Shown here: positions 18,708 to 26,783 of the stretch, in pieces
Layout of the letters: every line of letters starts with the position of its first letter
Position numbering within the stretch: the first letter of the stretch is position 1
Origin: Planococcus rifietoensis
Lineage (GTDB): Bacteria > Bacillota > Bacilli > Bacillales_A > Planococcaceae
Direction: 5' to 3'
Length of the DNA stretch: 64,000 nucleotides
Assembly: GCF_001465795.2 (NCBI RefSeq)
Contig: NZ_CP013659.2
Coordinates: 1,816,501-1,880,500, forward strand
The notes under the pieces: model-generated
Database searches by the model: none
Told to the model about the DNA's origin: nothing
What the model saw: only the letters and a program-made list of their open reading frames with translations
Translations under genes and position numbers: made by a program

Positions 18708-20327
18708 TTAAAGAATGACAATTTTGTGGGTGTTATCGTACTTCATCGGCAGAGCCAATAGGTCTTCCGCCAAGTTTCGGCCATATTGATTCAAGTAAGG
18801 CACTGGGTTATAAATCCGTTCCTGCAATCCTGATTCCGGCAATAAGGCATTTTCGATCGTTGCGAGTTGATTGAACTGCGTGCTGTTCTGTATTGCCACT
18901 TCATCTTGCAGTTTGTGTTTTAAGAAATCGAGCTGTGCCAAGTGGATACGCAAGTTTTTCTCGGCCAAAGGCGTGAGCCCGGCACTGACCGCTGTAAAAC
19001 GGCTGATCAGTTCTTCGTACTCTTCCGCCAAGCCTTGTTTGACTTCTTCAATTTTCGCTTCCGTTTCTTCGTCTCTTATGTGGTCGAATAGTTCATTGCG
19101 CAGCTGGGGGATTTTCCGATCCATGACGACCTCTTCAAAACTCAAGTCCCGCTTCTCCAGCAGCGCCGCAGTCCGGCGGTCAATCAAGCTGACGCTGAGC
19201 CTTGGCATGACGATCGGCATCTGCATTCCCATGACTTCGAATGCGCCTTTTAACGCTGCCCAATATGCGATCTCGCCTGGCCCTCCAACAAAAGCGAGCA
19301 CCGGAAAGACAAGATCCTGCATCAACGGCCGTGTTACGACATTATTGCTGAGACGCTGTGGTTCGTGCTTGGCAATCTCCAAGAGTTCCTGTTCCGTGTA
19401 GCTGATCGCCGTATTCTTGACGGCAAAACGGCTTCCGTCACGCTCGAGCAACAGGCGTTCGCCTTCGATTGTGATGAAGAGATGCGCCGCTTCCTCTTTG
19501 GCATCGATCCCTGCCGTATAACCATCAGTTTGAAGCGCTGTTTCAGTTTCCACGACCGTTTTCGCTATCGCTTGGCTATTTCCGATGAGCTTCGAGAAGA
19601 AGCTTGATTCATAGGCGCGCAATTGCTCATAGGCTGCGTCGATATAAAGCAAGCCTTCCTGATTGAAAAAATGATTGAGCAAACTTGCGAAAAATGCGGT
19701 AAATGTATCAGCTTTTTCGAGATGGCCAAATACTAAGGAATGGATCTCCTTCGTATGCACAGTCTCAGGCAAGCTGCGGAAATATTCTTCCAAAAACGCC
19801 TCGATTTCATCTGCTTTAAGCGGTGCGTGTGAAGCAGCGCATTTCCCGAGTTTAGCATGCGGGTAATTCAGCTTTTCGACACGGCCGTTCGTTTCGCGGT
19901 AAATATGGCAAATCTCGGCCAAATCATGGTCTTCCCCGGCAATCCAAAATACCGGCACGACCGGTGTACCTAGCTTTTCAGAAGCTTCTTTCGCCAATAA
20001 AATCGCAGAAATCGCTTTGTGCACCGTATATAAAGGACCCGTCAATAATCCGGCTTGCTGGCCAGTCACGACAACTGATGCGCCTTTTTCAAAACGTTCA
20101 AGATTTTGCCTTGCCGCTTCAGAGATCCCGTACGGTTCCATATAACTTGCGATGATAGACGCCAGCTTTTCGCGATCGACCGGATGGTTTTCAAGGGTTT
20201 CAAGCCTGTCGCGGGCTTGTTCCAATGAAGGCTTATAAGAAAAGTATTTCACTATTTTTTGTTCTTCGTTCGTATAATCAGCCATCAAGTTGGAGGATGG
20301 CGGTATGTATTTCTCCTCTAATTTCAT
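18708..20327 (-). CDS. bshC: Bacillithiol biosynthesis cysteine-adding enzyme
   Basis: 539 residues, full length for BshC. It catalyses the last step of bacillithiol synthesis, joining cysteine to glucosaminyl-malate. Recognisable segments are VVTGQQAGLLTGPLYTVHKA near residue 90, VFWIAGEDHDLAE near 130, and a long coiled-coil stretch around 400-470. It lies just upstream (in transcription order) of mraZ, as yllA does in B. subtilis. An AAAGGGG site precedes the ATG. Its presence implies a bacillithiol redox buffer. Confidence 0.96.
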   Translation of the reverse strand: MKLEEKYIPPSSNLMADYTNEEQKIVKYFSYKPSLEQARDRLETLENHPVDREKLASIIASYMEPYGISEAARQNLERFEKGASVVVTGQQAGLLTGPLYTVHKAISAILLAKEASEKLGTPVVPVFWIAGEDHDLAEICHIYRETNGRVEKLNYPHAKLGKCAASHAPLKADEIEAFLEEYFRSLPETVHTKEIHSLVFGHLEKADTFTAFFASLLNHFFNQEGLLYIDAAYEQLRAYESSFFSKLIGNSQAIAKTVVETETALQTDGYTAGIDAKEEAAHLFITIEGERLLLERDGSRFAVKNTAISYTEQELLEIAKHEPQRLSNNVVTRPLMQDLVFPVLAFVGGPGEIAYWAALKGAFEVMGMQMPIVMPRLSVSLIDRRTAALLEKRDLSFEEVVMDRKIPQLRNELFDHIRDEETEAKIEEVKQGLAEEYEELISRFTAVSAGLTPLAEKNLRIHLAQLDFLKHKLQDEVAIQNSTQFNQLATIENALLPESGLQERIYNPVPYLNQYGRNLAEDLLALPMKYDNTHKIVIL

Positions 20328-20402
20328 GAAGTTGAATCCCCTTTTCGCTTTACATTCAAAGACTACTATAACAAAAGGAGGATTGCTTGAGAAAAAATCC
20401 GC

Positions 20403-20783
20403 CTAGCGGAATGATTGGACTGCTAAAAAGATAAGTCCGGCAAGCCAAGTGACGGCATAAATGGCAGACAAAGCCAAAAAACAAATGCGCCAAACTTTGC
20501 GCAGGAACTTGATCACTTCGAGTTCTTTTTGAGTCTTCCATTCACGGATCAGCAGAAAAATCGCAAACAGTAAAGCTGCCATGAGGATAAAAGGCTGAAC
20601 TTCGAAGTCAAACAGCAATTCAATCGATGCCGGCACTGAAAAGAACAACAGAAAAGCAGTGACATCAGCCGCGATGCCGAGCGCTTTGCGTTTTTGTGAT
20701 TTATAGGTCAATGCGTAAACAAATAAAAACAAGATAAACGGAACGTAAAGCAGCACGTTCCCGGCAGTAGATATCCATTCCAT
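20403..20783 (-). CDS. DUF3397-like small membrane protein
   Basis: 126 residues with about four hydrophobic spans separated by basic loops (YKSQKRK, REWKTQKE). The size and position between panE and bshC match the DUF3397 family of Bacillales, recognised from recall. No function is known. The start codon overlaps the panE-like stop (TGATG), so the two are co-transcribed and probably translationally coupled, which ties this protein to whatever the PanE-like protein does. Confidence 0.75.
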   Translation of the reverse strand: MEWISTAGNVLLYVPFILFLFVYALTYKSQKRKALGIAADVTAFLLFFSVPASIELLFDFEVQPFILMAALLFAIFLLIREWKTQKELEVIKFLRKVWRICFLALSAIYAVTWLAGLIFLAVQSFR

Positions 20784-21640
20784 CAGTTTTCCTCAACAGT
20801 CTTCAATAAGTGGTAGAACGCTTTGAACAAAGGCAAATCCAATTTCGAAACCTGCAGGATGTATAGCATCAGCCCGTCCACATCCATCGGGTCACCGGCC
20901 ATTCGGTCTGCAAGCATGGAAGATATTTCTTCCGGGCGTGACGCGCAATAGGCAGCGACGCGCTCGATTGGCTGCAAGCTTTCGATTTCCGGAAATGCTA
21001 AGTACAATTCATTGTACAGATTGCGGAACAGTTCGTAGGCATTCGGATCAGTAATCAAACGCCCCTTTTCGATTTTCATCAGCGCCGTCAACGGATTGAT
21101 GAGGCTGTCTCTCAACAGCTGTTCGAACAACCGGCTCTCGATATCCTCTGTCCATTGCACTGCCATGTGGCCCACATTCGTGAGCGCTTCGAATTGAGCC
21201 GGCTCGCCTTTTATTAGACCAAGGCTAAGCTGAGGCTTTTTCGAGTAATTAATTTCGTGTGCATTGATTTTGACTGCGTCGCAGTCCAATGTGGCAGCCG
21301 CGATTTGACGATGCGCCAATAAGCGGGCTTTTTCGATATAGAGCATCCCTTGCTGGACGAACACGAGCGGATTGCTCGGCCGGCGAATTTTCAGCAGCCT
21401 TAGGATAGGCGGCAGTTCATCTGAATGAACCGTAATAAATATATAAGCATCCGGGTCCACCTGTTCAAAATCATTATAAACGGCGATTTGCTGTTGTTCT
21501 GTTCCATAAACGAGGCCATGCGCGTTAAGTTCAGCGGCTTGTTCCTCATTCGTGATGATCAACTGCACATCACCTTCTTTTTTCAATAGATGCGCCAGCA
21601 GCAATGCCTGGGCGTTTCCGCCAATAATTGCGAATTTCAT
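20783..21640 (-). CDS. PanE/ketopantoate-reductase-like protein with altered active site
   Basis: 285 residues with the ketopantoate reductase fold: an N-terminal beta-alpha-beta (MKFAIIGGNAQALLLA) and the C-terminal SLINPLTALM block. It sits where ylbQ (panE) is found in B. subtilis. Key residues differ from active enzymes. The nucleotide loop reads GGNAQA instead of GxGxxG. The QNG motif is QQG. The catalytic Lys of the KxxxNxxxNPLTA block is Gln (EQLLRDSLINPLTA), with Asp replacing Asn. The C-terminal Glu position is Asp. It may be a pseudo-enzyme or act on something else. Start chosen at 21640 for its AAAGGAGG site. Confidence 0.8.
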   Translation of the reverse strand: MKFAIIGGNAQALLLAHLLKKEGDVQLIITNEEQAAELNAHGLVYGTEQQQIAVYNDFEQVDPDAYIFITVHSDELPPILRLLKIRRPSNPLVFVQQGMLYIEKARLLAHRQIAAATLDCDAVKINAHEINYSKKPQLSLGLIKGEPAQFEALTNVGHMAVQWTEDIESRLFEQLLRDSLINPLTALMKIEKGRLITDPNAYELFRNLYNELYLAFPEIESLQPIERVAAYCASRPEEISSMLADRMAGDPMDVDGLMLYILQVSKLDLPLFKAFYHLLKTVEEN

Positions 21641-21704
21641 GGAAACCCCTCCTTTTTTCAGAGCAATCGTCGTTAGCAAACGATCCCTTGTCTTGGGTGT
21701 CTGC

Positions 21705-21734
21705 TAAAAAAGAAGCCTGCCTTATAAGGCAGAC
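21705..21734 (-). terminator. Terminator of the acyl-CoA carboxylase operon
   Basis: A stem formed by CTGCCTTATAAGGCAG, extended by flanking pairs, is followed by a run of Ts on the minus strand, about 18 bases past the carboxyltransferase stop. Confidence 0.85.
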
Positions 21735-21751
21735 TCCACGTCTATTACTCA

Positions 21752-23302
21752 TTATACAGGAATGATCGGATGTTTTCGATATGGCAAAGGCAAATCTTTC
21801 GTCGCATAAATCGACAAGCGCTTGGATAATTCCTCGCGAAGTGCATATGGCGCGACGATTTCATCGACAATGAGCTCTGATGCCAAGCGGTAAATATTAA
21901 TTTCTTCTTTATATTCCTGATGCTTTTGCTGGACATAGGCCAGGCGTTCTTTCGGGTCTTCAATCGCTTCGATCTTGTTGGAGTAAACTGCGTTGACTGC
22001 CGCTTCAGGACCCATGACGGCAATTTGCGCTGTCGGGAGCGCAATGCACACGTCCGGTTCAAAGGCAGGGCCCGCCATCGCGTACAAACCAGCGCCGTAA
22101 GCTTTGCGCACGACGACTGAAATCTTCGGTACAGTAGCCGCACTCATCGCAGAGATGAACTTGGCGCCGTGGCGGATGATCCCTGCGCGTTCCACTTTCG
22201 TGCCGATCATAAATCCTGGAACATCGGCCAAGAACAAGAGCGGAATCGAGAAGGCATCGCAGAGATTGATGAACTTGGCGCCTTTGTCGGCAGAATCACC
22301 GAACAAGACGCCGCCTTTTACTTTCGGCTGGTTGGCGATGATGCCAACTGCTTGCCCGTCGATGCGCGCAAGGCCGGTAATCAACTCCGGCGCGAACAGC
22401 TTCTTGATATCGAAGAAGCTGTCTTCATCGATCAATTGGTCGATCAATTCATACATATCAAATGGTGCATTCTGATTTTCCGGAATGATCTCTTCCAGGC
22501 TGCGGCCAGCTTTTTTCGCTTTCGCTTCGATCGTTTCAGGCTTGCCCGCAAAATTCGCCGGGAAAAATGCCATATAACGGCGCGCTTCCGAAATCGCCTC
22601 TTCTTCAGTGGATACCAAAACATCGCCTACCCCACTCACGGTACAGTGCATGCGGGCGCCGCCCATTTCCTCGAGCGATACTTTTTCGCCGATGACTTTT
22701 TCAGCCATGCGAGGCGACCCCAAGTACATCGAAGCATTTCCTTCGACCATGATGACGATATCGCAAAACGCAGGGATATACGCCCCACCAGCCGCAGACG
22801 GGCCGAACAATAAGCAAACTTGCGGCACCATTCCGGACATGCGTACTTGGTTGTGGAAAATACGGCCTGCGCCGCGGCGGTTCGGGAACATCTCCAATTG
22901 ATCGGTGATGCGGGCGCCTGCAGAGTCGACCAAATAAAGCATCGGCACTTGCATCTTTTCAGCCGTTTCCTGGATGCGGATGATTTTTTCTACAGTCCGT
23001 GATCCCCACGACCCGGCTTTAACGGTCGAATCGTTCGCCATGACGCAAACGGTTTCGCCGTTCACTTTGCCGATCGCCGTGACGACGCCATCTGCCGGAA
23101 GATCGCCCGCTTCCACATTCGCGAAACGGCCGTCTTCAATATAGTCACCGTCATCAAAAAGTAAATTCAAGCGGTCTCTGACAAATAGTTTATTGCTTTC
23201 TTTCAATTTCTCATGGTATTTCTCTTGCCCGCCCGCGAAAATCTTGGAAAGCTTTTCTTCGAGCCGTGTATTATATCCCGTTGTTTCAGTCGTTTTCGTC
23301 AT
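21752..23302 (-). CDS. Acyl-CoA carboxylase, carboxyltransferase subunit
   Basis: 516 residues, two crotonase-fold halves as in PccB/MmdA-type carboxyltransferases. The glycine-rich acyl-CoA and biotin-binding stretches LVDSAGARITDQLEMF, FGPSAAGGAYIPAF and VRKAYGAGLYAMAGPAF are clear. It moves CO2 from carboxybiotin to an acyl-CoA; propionyl-CoA or methylcrotonyl-CoA are likely but not decided by sequence. The ATG at 23302 has AAAGGGGTGG upstream and is preferred to a GTG at 23311. It is the last gene of a three-gene operon with the biotinyl carrier and biotin carboxylase. Confidence 0.9.
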   Translation of the reverse strand: MTKTTETTGYNTRLEEKLSKIFAGGQEKYHEKLKESNKLFVRDRLNLLFDDGDYIEDGRFANVEAGDLPADGVVTAIGKVNGETVCVMANDSTVKAGSWGSRTVEKIIRIQETAEKMQVPMLYLVDSAGARITDQLEMFPNRRGAGRIFHNQVRMSGMVPQVCLLFGPSAAGGAYIPAFCDIVIMVEGNASMYLGSPRMAEKVIGEKVSLEEMGGARMHCTVSGVGDVLVSTEEEAISEARRYMAFFPANFAGKPETIEAKAKKAGRSLEEIIPENQNAPFDMYELIDQLIDEDSFFDIKKLFAPELITGLARIDGQAVGIIANQPKVKGGVLFGDSADKGAKFINLCDAFSIPLLFLADVPGFMIGTKVERAGIIRHGAKFISAMSAATVPKISVVVRKAYGAGLYAMAGPAFEPDVCIALPTAQIAVMGPEAAVNAVYSNKIEAIEDPKERLAYVQQKHQEYKEEINIYRLASELIVDEIVAPYALREELSKRLSIYATKDLPLPYRKHPIIPV

Positions 23303-23330
23303 TTCTTCCACCCCTTTGGATTCAAATGCC

Positions 23331-23546
23331 TTATTCGCCGAGCGTCACCAATGTGTCCCCTTCGTTGACAAAGCTGCCAACTTCCACATCGACTTTTTCG
23401 ACTTTCCCGCCGAATTCCGCTTCTACCGGAATTTCCATTTTCATCGATTCAAGAGTCATGACGGTTTGTCCCGCTGATACGGATTCCCCTTCGGATACTG
23501 CAATGTTCAAGACCGTTCCGGCCATAGATGCTGTTAATTGTTTCAT
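23331..23546 (-). CDS. Biotinyl carrier protein of acyl-CoA carboxylase
   Basis: 71 residues forming a single biotin/lipoyl domain. The biotin-accepting lysine lies in ESMKMEI, with the two flanking half-repeats typical of the hammerhead fold. It carries carboxybiotin between the neighbouring carboxylase and transferase. A separate tiny carrier like this is seen in the yng locus of B. subtilis (yngHB). The start overlaps the upstream biotin carboxylase stop (ATGA), and AGGAGG lies about 10 bases upstream. Confidence 0.92.
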   Translation of the reverse strand: MKQLTASMAGTVLNIAVSEGESVSAGQTVMTLESMKMEIPVEAEFGGKVEKVDVEVGSFVNEGDTLVTLGE

Positions 23547-24892
23547 ACTGTTTTTTCCTCCTTTTGTTGTGTAAGCCACTGAGCCAATACGGCGGTCGCG
23601 TAATTTCCTTCTATAAATGGTTTGGATTCAATAAATCGGTCGAAGAGCGGCAAATTGGTCTTCACGCCTTCAATCGCCGTTTCGTCAAAGAACTTCCTGG
23701 ATTTCTCCAAGACCTCTTCTCTCGAAGCTCCTGTCAAAATGACCTTGGCGATCATAGGATCATAGAAAGGCGTCACTTTATTGCCTCCTTCATATCCGGT
23801 CTCGATGCGTGCGCCAGTGCCCCATTCCAAGACGGATAAAGTTCCGGGCGACGGGAAGAATGTTTTCGGGTCTTCCGCATAGATGCGGTACTCAATCGAA
23901 TGGCCGGTTGTATGGATCGTATCTTGCCCGGGCAAAGTTTCGCCCCTAGCCACATTGATTTGCCATTCGACGAGGTCGACGCCTGTCACTTCTTCAGTAA
24001 TTGGATGTTCCACTTGCAATCGGGTATTCATTTCCAGAAAATAGAAGTCATTATTCTCATCGACAATGAATTCGACCGTTCCTGCATTGGTGTAACCCAC
24101 CGCGCGAGCCGCTTTAACGGCTGCATCGCATAGCTTGGTTCTGGCAGATTCCGGCAAGTCCGGAGAAGGCGATTCTTCGATGACTTTTTGGTTGCGGCGC
24201 TGTACAGAGCAGTTGCGCTCGTACAAGTGGACAATATTGCCCGACTCATCGCCGAAAATCTGCACTTCGATATGGCGTGCATTGGCAATGAATTTCTCCA
24301 AATAAACGATATCGTTCCCAAAGTAGGCTTTGGCACGGTTTTTGACTGAATCAAACTGCTGAGTGAGCGCTTGCTCATTTTCACACAGCACCATGCCGAT
24401 GCCGCCGCCTCCTGCACTCGCCTTAAGCATCAGCGGATAACCGATCGCTTTCGCTTCCAAGACAGCCGCATCAATGTCTGACACCCCTTCAGCTGTCCCT
24501 GGCACGACTGGCACCCCGGCTTGTTTCATCGTGTGCCGAGAGCCGAGCTTATCGCCCATCGTATCAATGACTTCAGGTTTTGGGCCGATAAAGATTAGCC
24601 CTGCTTCTGTGACTTTGCGCGCGAAATCCGCATTTTCCGACAGCAGGCCATAGCCTGGATGGATCGCTTCAACATTGCGCTTTAATGCTTCTTCAATGAT
24701 TTTATCTGCTTGTAGATAGGATTGCGCGACCGGATTCGGGCCGATCGCTGCCGTTTCTGTCGCTTCACTCACATATGGCAGTTCCCCATCCGCCTCGGAG
24801 TAGATTGCGACTGTTTCGATGCCGAGGCGGTCGCACGTGCGGATAATGCGCCGTGCAATTTCGCCCCGGTTGGCAATCAGGATTTTTTTCAT
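23543..24892 (-). CDS. Biotin carboxylase subunit of acyl-CoA carboxylase
   Basis: 449 residues, the AccC-type ATP-grasp enzyme that carboxylates biotin with bicarbonate. Visible are KKILIANRGEIARRIIR at the start, HPGYGLLSENADFA, the glycine-rich ATP loop KASAGGGGIGM, and EMNTRLQVEHPITE with the catalytic ERQ-type region. The start at 24892 follows TTAGGGGG. It is first in the operon, directly behind a promoter overlapped by a CcpA site, which argues for a catabolic rather than a fatty-acid-synthesis role. Confidence 0.94.
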   Translation of the reverse strand: MKKILIANRGEIARRIIRTCDRLGIETVAIYSEADGELPYVSEATETAAIGPNPVAQSYLQADKIIEEALKRNVEAIHPGYGLLSENADFARKVTEAGLIFIGPKPEVIDTMGDKLGSRHTMKQAGVPVVPGTAEGVSDIDAAVLEAKAIGYPLMLKASAGGGGIGMVLCENEQALTQQFDSVKNRAKAYFGNDIVYLEKFIANARHIEVQIFGDESGNIVHLYERNCSVQRRNQKVIEESPSPDLPESARTKLCDAAVKAARAVGYTNAGTVEFIVDENNDFYFLEMNTRLQVEHPITEEVTGVDLVEWQINVARGETLPGQDTIHTTGHSIEYRIYAEDPKTFFPSPGTLSVLEWGTGARIETGYEGGNKVTPFYDPMIAKVILTGASREEVLEKSRKFFDETAIEGVKTNLPLFDRFIESKPFIEGNYATAVLAQWLTQQKEEKTV

Positions 24893-24926
24893 GTATGAAA
24901 TACCCCCTAAGTTTTCTCCCTTCTCT

Positions 24927-24956
24927 AGCATATACGAATTTTGTAAGCGATTTCAA
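24927..24956 (-). promoter_or_regulatory. Promoter with overlapping cre (CcpA) site before the acyl-CoA carboxylase operon
   Basis: TGTAAGCGATTTCA (24942-24955, either strand) matches the catabolite-response consensus TGWNANCGNTNWCA at every defined base. On the minus strand it overlaps a -35 TTGAAA (24956-24951), with a -10 candidate TATATG or TATGCT 16-18 bases on. CcpA bound here should repress the operon when preferred sugars are present. Confidence 0.82.
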
Positions 24957-25032
24957 CTATTGAAAAAAATATTTTCCATAATGTTCCGTCTGTTCGCTTC
25001 ATTCATAAGAAAAGGGCATTGTTTTTTCCATG

Positions 25033-25057
25033 AAAAAAAGACCCCATAGGAGCCTTA
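25033..25057 (-). terminator. Terminator of the crotonase-like gene
   Basis: An 8-bp stem, AAGGCTCC with GGGGTCTT including two G-T pairs, is followed by seven Ts on the minus strand. The stem includes the stop codon of the preceding gene. It separates that gene from the carboxylase operon. Confidence 0.7.
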
Positions 25058-25807
25058 TTTTTTGCTTTTATTCAAAAACCTATCGACGGCTTGATGATGG
25101 GCTTCTTTGGCCCACAATCTAGCGCACTCACGGATCTCCTGATCGACCCGCTGTTTCAAGTTCGTTTCCTGCCATTTACGGATCGCTATCTCTTTATAAG
25201 CACGGTGTACGGACGGCAGCACTCGGTTCATTGATGCCAGGAATTGTTCGATATCCCCGTCCTCTTCGATGATGGCGCTGGCCCATCCGTTTTCAAACAA
25301 TTCGGTCGCTGTGTAAGCGCGCGCATCGCTGAGCATTTTGAGTGCCGCGTCATGCTTCAAAGTTTCAAAAAGATAGGTGCCGCCTCCCCACCCGCTCGTG
25401 ATGGCCAACGTCCCTTGAATAAAGCCGCATTTGGCATGGCTCTTCACCAGCCGGTAATCGCACGCTGTCGCAATCTCACAGCCCCCGCCAACCGCAGTGC
25501 CGTTGACAAGCGCAATGACCGGGACAGGAATTGTCTTGATGCGATACAAAGCTTCTCCCATGCGGCTGAGCATCGGCCAAGCCTGCTGTTCTGTTTTCAG
25601 TTCATGGAAAACGGACAAGTCGCCGCCTGAACAAAATGCCTGCTCGCCTGTTGCCGTGATGACGACATAGCGGATGTCTTCTTCCCTGGCGCGGTTAGCG
25701 AGTTCTTCAAACCCTTCCATCACTTCGTTGTTGATGGCGTTGCGGATATGGGGCCGGTTGATCGAAAACGTCATTACCTGATTTTTTGTTTCGATTATGT
25801 ATGCCAT
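25055..25807 (-). CDS. Crotonase-family protein, ECHDC1-like (possible acyl-malonyl-CoA decarboxylase)
   Basis: 250 residues of the enoyl-CoA hydratase fold. Oxyanion-hole segments are CSGGDLS near 60 and VGGGCE near 107-111. E111 corresponds to the first hydratase glutamate (rat E144), but the second (rat E164) is Gln131 in GFIQG. The next block, SGWGGGTYL, then AALKMLS and the C-terminal RLWAKEAHHQAVDRFL, resembles eukaryotic ECHDC1, an ethylmalonyl-CoA decarboxylase, more than ordinary hydratases. That comparison is from recall. It lies upstream of the acyl-CoA carboxylase operon in the same direction, with a terminator between. A generic enoyl-CoA hydratase/isomerase label is the safe alternative. 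Confidence 0.75.
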   Translation of the reverse strand: MAYIIETKNQVMTFSINRPHIRNAINNEVMEGFEELANRAREEDIRYVVITATGEQAFCSGGDLSVFHELKTEQQAWPMLSRMGEALYRIKTIPVPVIALVNGTAVGGGCEIATACDYRLVKSHAKCGFIQGTLAITSGWGGGTYLFETLKHDAALKMLSDARAYTATELFENGWASAIIEEDGDIEQFLASMNRVLPSVHRAYKEIAIRKWQETNLKQRVDQEIRECARLWAKEAHHQAVDRFLNKSKK

Positions 25808-25852
25808 GTTTCACTCACCTCTGGCTTTAGTTTACCTGTTTTTCGGCAAATG

Positions 25853-25894
25853 AAAAAGGTTATCCGGAGCCATGGCCTCCAGATAACCTTTTTC
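25853..25894 (-). terminator. Terminator of ylbN-rpmF, nearly symmetrical
   Basis: A long inverted repeat (AAAAAGGTTATC with GATAACCTTTTT, a GGAGGCC core and a small mismatch) lies between rpmF and the crotonase gene. T-runs exist on both strands; the minus-strand reading serves rpmF. Confidence 0.88.
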
Positions 25895-25909
25895 TAAGCA
25901 AATACTGTT

Positions 25910-26086
25910 TTATTTGCTAGCTACTACTTCTTTGCCTTTGTATGATCCACATGCTTTGCAGACATGGTGAGCCAATTTACTTTCGCCACAGCTTGGGCAC
26001 GCTACCATACCAGGTACGGATAGCTTGAAATGCGTACGGCGTTTTCTTTTAGCGGTTTTGGATGTTCTTCTGAACGGTACAGCCAT
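25910..26086 (-). CDS. rpmF: 50S ribosomal protein L32
   Basis: 58 residues, basic ([14 protein letters not shown]). It carries a zinc-ribbon pattern CPSC ... CKAC, so it is the zinc-binding form of bL32. AGGAGG lies at normal spacing before the ATG at 26086. It directly follows the DUF177 gene ylbN, an arrangement conserved across bacteria. Confidence 0.98.
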   Translation of the reverse strand: MAVPFRRTSKTAKRKRRTHFKLSVPGMVACPSCGESKLAHHVCKACGSYKGKEVVASK

Positions 26087-26110
26087 TGGTGACACCTCCT
26101 TACAATGATT

Positions 26111-26647
26111 CTATTCATCTGTCTGATCGAAATACTTGGCTAAATCAGCCAGTCTTGGATCCGGTTTTGATTGTGCTTCTTCCTTCTTGGCCAGAACTTC
26201 TTCATCTGACAAATAAGACCAGTCGTTGCCGCCTTTGATAACGGTTTGTTCTGAGTCTTCCTTAAAGACCTGTATAGGCACTTCAAGGGCGATCAGCTCT
26301 TCTAAAATCGGCTGAAGATTAATGACTTCAGTCGTTACCGTGTGGACATATTCGTCCTCGCCTTCTTCACGGCCTTTTTCAGACCAATCGAAGATTTCTA
26401 CGGTGTCGATGCTGACCGGATATTCGACATCTTCCCAAGTTCGTGCACAGGGCAGCGTAAGCGTCCCTTCAAGATGGAGCATGCACGTCATTTGTTGCGA
26501 ACCAATCGTACAGTGTCCTGTGACGTGTATAGGAGATACGGCGCGAATATCACTATTGCGCTTTTTCGCCTCATCCAATTGAACATACTGGTCAATTGGC
26601 ATCCCGTCGTTACGATACTTTTGTAGCTGTTGAATCGCTATTTTCAT
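26111..26647 (-). CDS. ylbN: YceD/YlbN family (DUF177) protein
   Basis: 178 residues with the DUF177 pattern: HVTGHCTIGSQQMTCMLHLEGTLTLPCARTW in the first half and an acidic C-terminus with DPRLADLAKYF. YceD proteins are linked to 23S rRNA accumulation and almost always precede rpmF, as here. It is transcribed from a consensus promoter 30 bases upstream, consistent with ribosome-related high expression. Confidence 0.92.
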   Translation of the reverse strand: MKIAIQQLQKYRNDGMPIDQYVQLDEAKKRNSDIRAVSPIHVTGHCTIGSQQMTCMLHLEGTLTLPCARTWEDVEYPVSIDTVEIFDWSEKGREEGEDEYVHTVTTEVINLQPILEELIALEVPIQVFKEDSEQTVIKGGNDWSYLSDEEVLAKKEEAQSKPDPRLADLAKYFDQTDE

Positions 26648-26675
26648 AAGTAATCACCTCAAGACAACAAAGTTG

Positions 26676-26704
26676 ATTATATAATGTAGAACAAACGATG
26701 TCAA
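26676..26704 (-). promoter_or_regulatory. Consensus SigA promoter of ylbN-rpmF
   Basis: TTGACA, 17-base spacer and TATAAT, a perfect match, just upstream of ylbN on the minus strand. Confidence 0.93.
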
Positions 26705-26713
26705 GAAAAAATC

Positions 26714-26743
26714 TTGTCACCATAATTCGCTCATCGTTATACT
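26714..26743 (+). promoter_or_regulatory. Divergent promoter candidate toward ylbM
   Basis: TTGTCA, 18-base spacer and TATACT on the plus strand, back to back with the ylbN promoter. A transcript from here would carry the 122-bp palindrome in a roughly 280-base leader before ylbM. Confidence 0.5.
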
Positions 26744-26783
26744 ATATAAGTTGAACAAATGCTTTAATAATTTAATATAAAAC

